Source: Silene noctiflora
Lineage: Eukaryota > Streptophyta > Magnoliopsida > Caryophyllales > Caryophyllaceae
DNA: 21,925 bases
Assembly: GCA_009801015.1 (NCBI GenBank)
Contig: VHZZ01009589.1
Coordinates: forward strand, 3,525-25,449
Direction: 5' to 3'
In this document: piece after piece, positions 17,291 through 21,925 of the stretch
How the letters are laid out: every line of letters starts with the position of its first letter
Position numbering within the stretch: the stretch's first letter is position 1
The notes under the pieces: generated by a model
What the model was told of the DNA's origin: nothing
Seen by the model: the letters and a program-made list of their open reading frames with translations, nothing else
Databases searched by the model: none
Position numbers and translations under genes: made by a program

Positions 17291-20200
17291 CTAAACAGTT
17301 ATTCTCCAAGGACAAGAGCCATTACCTGATAGTGTATGCATTCTGGATTGCACTTTCTTGGGTTTCTTGTCAGAGTTGTCACATTCTTTTGTTTTTCGTT
17401 TCAATAGAGTATCATACTTTTCCAACAACCTTTCTTTGTCTTCTTTCAAGTCCAGCAAATCATATGCATCTGCAACCTTCTGCACTAATAACTTATCAGG
17501 GGGCTTACGACCAAAAGCCTCAAGGCGCTTAAAAAGCTGCAAAGAAGAGATTAGGAATGTTAAACAAGCATCATATAAGAATGACAAACCTAATGAGAAA
17601 TATAGGATCTACTCAAGCCCGTGTTTTCAAAAGTCGAAACTCAAACTTGCATAATCTTTCCATGGAAAACCAGCACCGGAAATGGAGGGGAAAGAAAAGA
17701 AGAACAAAAGAAATACATACAAAAAAAGACTTAAACCATAATAAGTAAACTTTGACATCATTACTCCAATGCCTGGAGAGGCTCCCACAAATAGTGGGGT
17801 AAGAGGGGTTGGATGTACAGGGTTTTTCACTTGTAACAGCAAAGAGATTATTTCCAAGTGACCCTGTTAATTGAAAATGGGATGACTGGACGACCATGTG
17901 CTACTTCATTAAAGGATGGACAAAGGGTTCGTAGAGACATTTTGGTTCAGTCCAATATATTCCAGGCACTAAAGTTCTTAATCATTGGCTCCAAAACTGG
18001 ACGTAACTCTAAAGCTAAACTTCAAGCCAAAGATAGTCAAACTCTTCAAAACTCAAAGCTAAGCATCAGTCTCTTCATCCCAAAACGATTGACAGTTCCA
18101 TTGGGGTCCAGTTTTTATTAAATGAGTGGAACTAGCCAACCCTTGATACCCATCTTCACCCCAGGTGAAATTGTACTCTCGTCTGCCCCTTCCCAATTGA
18201 TGTTATTGATAGATGGTGATATAGCTAGATTATAATTGCAGTAACCTACTATAACAAGTCACCAATGAATATGGGACAAACAAATTGTAATAATGATCAT
18301 TGGTCTTGGGACGATGGAAATTAGTAAATATACTTATATGAAACGTGATGATTTCACAACACGGGAAAACATTATATTATGGACATAACACATGCTGGTG
18401 ACCATAAGAATAAATGTGATGGAATTACAAACAATCTTCAGTTTCATTTAAAGATAATTTTACTCATGAAAAAAAGAGATTTTAAGAAAACTTTTGGATG
18501 TTTTGCAACAGCAACAGATGAGTTTCCAGAGAAGTGTGGTTTCTGCCAGCCCCCCTACAGTCAGAATGAGTCCCCAGTAACTCATGCACTGCAACTTGTT
18601 CATAACATTGCAGAGTCCTGGCGCCCTTCAAGCGGGTTATCAGGCAGAATTCAGAAAGTGAGTAAAGGTTCCTATTTCACTAACTCCCTTGTCTCCCCTT
18701 TGTGAAGTATTAGATGGGCCAAATGAACTCTTCTAAAGATGGAAAGAAGTCATTTCTGATCCGTAGGTGATTATCATAGTTAACTTCTTGGCCCATTTAT
18801 AATTTCAAAGACTCAAACCCATCGATAGAATTAGCCATCTTTTCAACTAGTATGAGGTGACACAAAAGTTAATGATTTAGGGAAAGGAGAGAGCGTACTA
18901 GTCACTAGTGAGAAGATCTCCTATATAAGGAACACAATGAAGAATGCAGACATGGAGAATCAACATAAACATGGTGCAATCAGCCGAAAAATGAAATCGA
19001 TAGTCTATGTAGACAATAAACACACTACAACAACAACCTGAACTTAGTAGATATCTCTATAAAATGTTTCATACCAATCCCCCTAAGCATCAATACCAAG
19101 TGGTGAAATTTGCTTGTATATGAAAGATTCCAACATTTATATATTACATAACAAACATGGCCCATACTGGTAAGACACTATTACTCTATGCTTTAAGAGC
19201 CCCCGCAAATGACAAGATCAAGGGAGGTCAAACATATGCAGCCTTACTCTTGTGTTTAAAAACAAAGAGAAATTGTTACTAAATGACCCATGCTAAAATT
19301 GCATTTAGACTAGCATCGAATGCCTCTTACATCACATCAAATAGAAACGCAACCAATGTAGTGAACCTTTTTGCTTCATTCTATAGTAATTTGAACTAAA
19401 TAATAGTGATTATTTGGCTCCATTGGAAATGGAAACTAGACATGGCCCATACTAAATAACGAAAATGATTGAAAACTGATCAGCAGCAAAAATTAACTAA
19501 ACCGGCAGCTTAATGAAATGGTGTGGAAGGAGGGAAATTACCTTGACAATATGGTCCAACATAGCGTTTCGCAAATAAACAGAAATCATGAGATGGCAAG
19601 CTTGCCATGGTACTGAATGCAGATCATTACCCATCTTTTTCATCCAAAAATTATGAGCTTCATCGGCTCTGTGATCCCTGTCTAAAGCCCGTATAAGCTG
19701 CTGGTATGTTCCCAAGGTGTTGCCTTGACCTTTGCTTAACATCCATTTTATAACCTTCAAAACCAGAAACTGGCCTCGTGAGATGTGTGTCAAACCAATG
19801 ACATGCATCATCAACAACAACATACACAAGCAACATTATGCTGTGTCTCAATGATTACACCTATGGCAGTGTGTCAACGACCTTATCCACAAAGGTTTTC
19901 GACTTTTCGGATGACCCATAGTCAAAAGCTCTGGTTTATATATTAAGCATTTAAGCCAAAGATTCACAATTCTTTGATTTTGGAGTACAATGGAAGTAAT
20001 ACTTTGAAAGTTGGCTCCTTCGCACAAAGATCCTCCCTATTAATGATGTGAAACAAAAACGCCAGATGAAAGAAGAGATACCTCATCCTTCAGATCATTA
20101 TTTAGCCAGACATAACAAAACGAAGGGAAAAGGAACCGCATTAAGAGCACCAGATGCATACATAATACATGCTATAGTTCAAAAATTAAAGTGGAAGGCT

Positions 20201-21517
20201 CATGCAAAGCTCTGCTACCAGATATGATTGTCAGATAAGGAAAAATATATTATAAATACAAAAAAAGTACAATCAAGGAAGTAAGAAACAATCTCAAACC
20301 AACTACCTCCACAACTTAGAAGTAACCCTTACCCTTGCCACATACTTTCTTTCATGACAAAAAAGTAATTAAATCTCGAAAGAATAAGGGCATCTAGACA
20401 ACATACGAAATACTCTCAAGGTAAAGGAAGCAAGTTATATGAAACGGTTTTGCTGGCAGAATTTCTCAAGAAATTCAAACAAAAAGGACATCATCATGGA
20501 TTTCTCACACCTACACAGCATCAGCGTTACATCTGAAAATGGAAGCAGATACAAAAAAGAGGTTCATAAATTATACTCCCTCCGTCTCGGTCATTTGTTT
20601 ACCTATTCCATCGTGGTGTGTCTCAGTCAATTGAATTGTTTACCTTTGTATTTTAGGGATGCCTTTGAAGGGTATCCTCGACACTGAATTTGGTCCACTT
20701 GTGATCCAATAATTGGGTCATTCCTTTTTTTTTTTTTTCGTGGTCTTTGTGTCGAAACCAAAGGTAAAAAAATGAACGGGGGAGGGAGTAATTGGTACGG
20801 ATATTTCTCTTCCAACTTATATCAAATTTAAGCAAATATGAGTATAGAATCAGGAATACAAGAGTGAGAAACGATACCTGCACAACTCTATGCCACTGTT
20901 GCTCCCTCTCTAGAGTAAGCAAAACATGCTTAAGCGCAGCAATTGGAAAGTTGTGTTCCCATGCGACATAAGTGTCTAGCGCACCATAGATAGCATCTTT
21001 ACTATCTCCCGGCTCTAAAAGCTGTCATTAAAGTAAATTTGAATACATTAATAATGGCATACTGCGAAAACATAATGAGTTTGACGAAAACAATAGTAGC
21101 AATAGTGGAATATAAAACATACAGTTTTGATGAGAAGGGTAGTCTTCTCTTTTCTGGAAAGCTTGTGACCAACAGGTTTGGGTATTTCATTTCTTATTAT
21201 TGCGGCGTTCCTAGGATCGTTACTAGTTTGCACCCACTTTCGATCCTGAATTGGTGCTGGTGTTGGTGCTGGTGCTGGTGCTGGTGGATTAGGGATAGTA
21301 GTGAACCAAAATCTGTGGGGTTGACATGGAATCACACCAATTCGATTTCGCGACGTCCTAGTCTGACAAACAAAAACAACAACAACAACAACAACAGCAA
21401 CAACTTGTGATTAATTTACAACATAGCAAAATAAATTAATTAATAAAATGAATAATAAAGAAGAAAAAGAAGCGTAAAAATGGAATTAACCAGGAATAGT
21501 GCAGTTGATTTCAACAT
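17291..21517 (-). CDS. Pentatricopeptide-repeat protein, At4g18975-like, probably organellar
   Basis: Five exons on the minus strand: 21517-21491, 21362-21123, 21021-20878, 19754-19542 and 17536-17291. All are phase 0 with GT-AG introns, giving 289 residues and a TAG at 17291-17293. Residues 1-20 (MLKSTALFLTRTSRNRIGVI) look like an organellar transit peptide. VIPCQPHRFWFTTIPNPP is followed by a Pro/Ala run, then DAIYGALDTYVAWEHNFPIAALKHVL, REQQWHRVVQVIKWMLSKGQ, GNTLGTYQQLIRALD, RADEAHNFW, GNDLHSVPW and GRKPPDKLLVQKVADAYDLL. These blocks and the ~290-residue length fit Arabidopsis At4g18975, annotated as a chloroplastic PPR protein; the related At4g21190 (EMB1417) is an embryo-defective locus. 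PPR helical pairs usually bind organelle RNA, but this small subgroup has no established target that I know. Exon 1 is the least certain part, as it is only nine codons with a GTTAAT donor. Confidence 0.87.
17537..19541 (-). other. Intron 4 of the PPR gene (2005 nt)
   Basis: It is bounded by AAG|GTAATT and TTTGCAG|CTT on the minus strand. It is AT-rich, with no transposon ends I can define. A 108-codon plus-strand ORF (18379-18705) lies inside and is unrecognisable. Confidence 0.7.
19755..20877 (-). other. Intron 3 of the PPR gene (1123 nt)
   Basis: It runs from CAG|GTATCG to TTTTGAAG|GTT on the minus strand. It contains the Stowaway-like MITE at 20576-20788; the remainder shows nothing I can support. 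Confidence 0.75.
20574..20790. mobile_element. Stowaway-like MITE in PPR intron 3
   Basis: The element begins CTCCCTCCGTCTCGGTCATT at 20576 and ends at 20788 with the imperfect complement (reverse strand CTCCCTCCCCCGTTCATTTT). TA lies at both flanks (20574-20575 and 20789-20790). It is 213 bp long and contains a poly-T run and no coding frame. The termini and TA target site are diagnostic of Tc1/mariner-type Stowaway MITEs. Confidence 0.85.
21375..21404. repeat. (CAA)n microsatellite in PPR intron 1
   Basis: A run of CAA with one CAG lies just upstream of the exon 2 acceptor when read on the minus strand, where it forms a GTT-rich tract. It may serve as part of the pyrimidine-rich region before the splice site. 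Confidence 0.8.
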
Positions 21518-21925
21518 TAGAAACTGTAAATGCTCCCTTCGTGACGGCTTTCTTTCTATGCTTCTGCGACCTTCTCTTTCACTATTGCCCTTTCTCTCTG
21601 TTTCATTTCACACCTATGTTATTGTTATGTAATCTTGGGGTGAGCAAAAATAAATTATACGCTTTGGTTATATGCATAAGTTATCGTATACGGTTATTTT
21701 TACGGTACGTATTTTATTCATCACACTACTTTTTTCCACCAAACTTTCTATTTGTCTACCCCTCACTAAAAACTTCAAACCTAATTCTCTATATCTTTAA
21801 CCTTCTTCAACCATCCTTCTATTTCATCAATTATGAATGATTATTCAAGTGTATAGCAGGTATTAAATTCATTAATTCATTATTACTAATTAAATTGACT
21901 CGTTTTTACTTAATTTTTCTTATCA
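21518..21925 (-). promoter_or_regulatory. Upstream region of the PPR gene
   Basis: On the minus strand this is the 5' UTR and promoter side of the PPR gene. A purine-rich GAAA/GAGA stretch lies within 100 nt of the ATG. No TATA box can be assigned with confidence and no further gene is visible before the window edge. Confidence 0.35.

Noticed and set aside
17316..17336. Possible extra donor (CAG|GTAATG on the minus strand) near the end of the last PPR exon
   Set aside because: Ending at the TAG at 17291 gives 289 residues, close to the known length of the Arabidopsis relative, and no further exon is recognisable downstream.
18379..18705. 108-codon plus-strand ORF with a CGFCQPP motif inside PPR intron 4
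   Set aside because: I recognise no family, it lies within an intron of a well-supported opposite-strand gene, and its upstream half is low-complexity.
21244..21296. GGTGCT repeat near the PPR exon considered as non-coding microsatellite
   Set aside because: Read on the minus strand it encodes the Pro/Ala-rich stretch of exon 2, in frame with conserved sequence on both sides.

Overview
This window is plant nuclear DNA, almost certainly from a eudicot. It is AT-rich, its genes are split by GT-AG introns, and it is littered with small non-autonomous inverted-repeat transposons. Two protein genes can be reconstructed, arranged tail to tail. Some of the inverted-repeat elements recall families I associate with Caryophyllales, but that placement is only an impression.

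Plus strand, 1244..15020: a 14-exon gene of the plant NO VEIN / NO VEIN-like (NOV/NVL) family. Every exon joins in frame, giving 2040 codons plus a stop if one internal stop codon is ignored. In order the protein has a Gln-rich N-terminus, two tandem copies of a three-exon module, a GHKL/HSP90-like ATPase fold of the Sacsin/NOV type (residues about 366-620), a long helical scaffold, a linker with its own tandem duplication, and a C-terminal DUF3883 domain with PD-(D/E)XK-like residues. The main anomaly is a TAG at 5086-5088 (codon 365), where the family normally has a lysine just ahead of the ATPase N-box. It would leave a 364-residue product without ATPase or DUF3883. The same TAG could also serve as a 3' splice site paired with an in-frame donor at 4960, which would remove the stop.

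Convergent intergenic region, 15021..17290: it has no recognisable gene. It holds a cluster of palindromes centred on CCTAGG, and a 169-bp copy of the intron 12/exon 13 junction of the upstream gene inserted between two 50-bp direct repeats.

Minus strand, 21517..17291: a five-exon gene for a 289-residue pentatricopeptide-repeat protein resembling Arabidopsis At4g18975, probably targeted to an organelle. Its third intron carries a Stowaway-type MITE.

Mobile DNA: two Mutator-like MITEs of one family with 9-bp target duplications (introns 3 and 10 of the NVL gene), a long foldback element (intron 5), and two Stowaway-like MITEs (NVL intron 7, PPR intron 3). The two genes have no evident functional link. 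No rRNA, tRNA, CRISPR array or prokaryotic feature was seen. All family assignments come from recognising conserved motifs by eye; no database search or transcript evidence was available.
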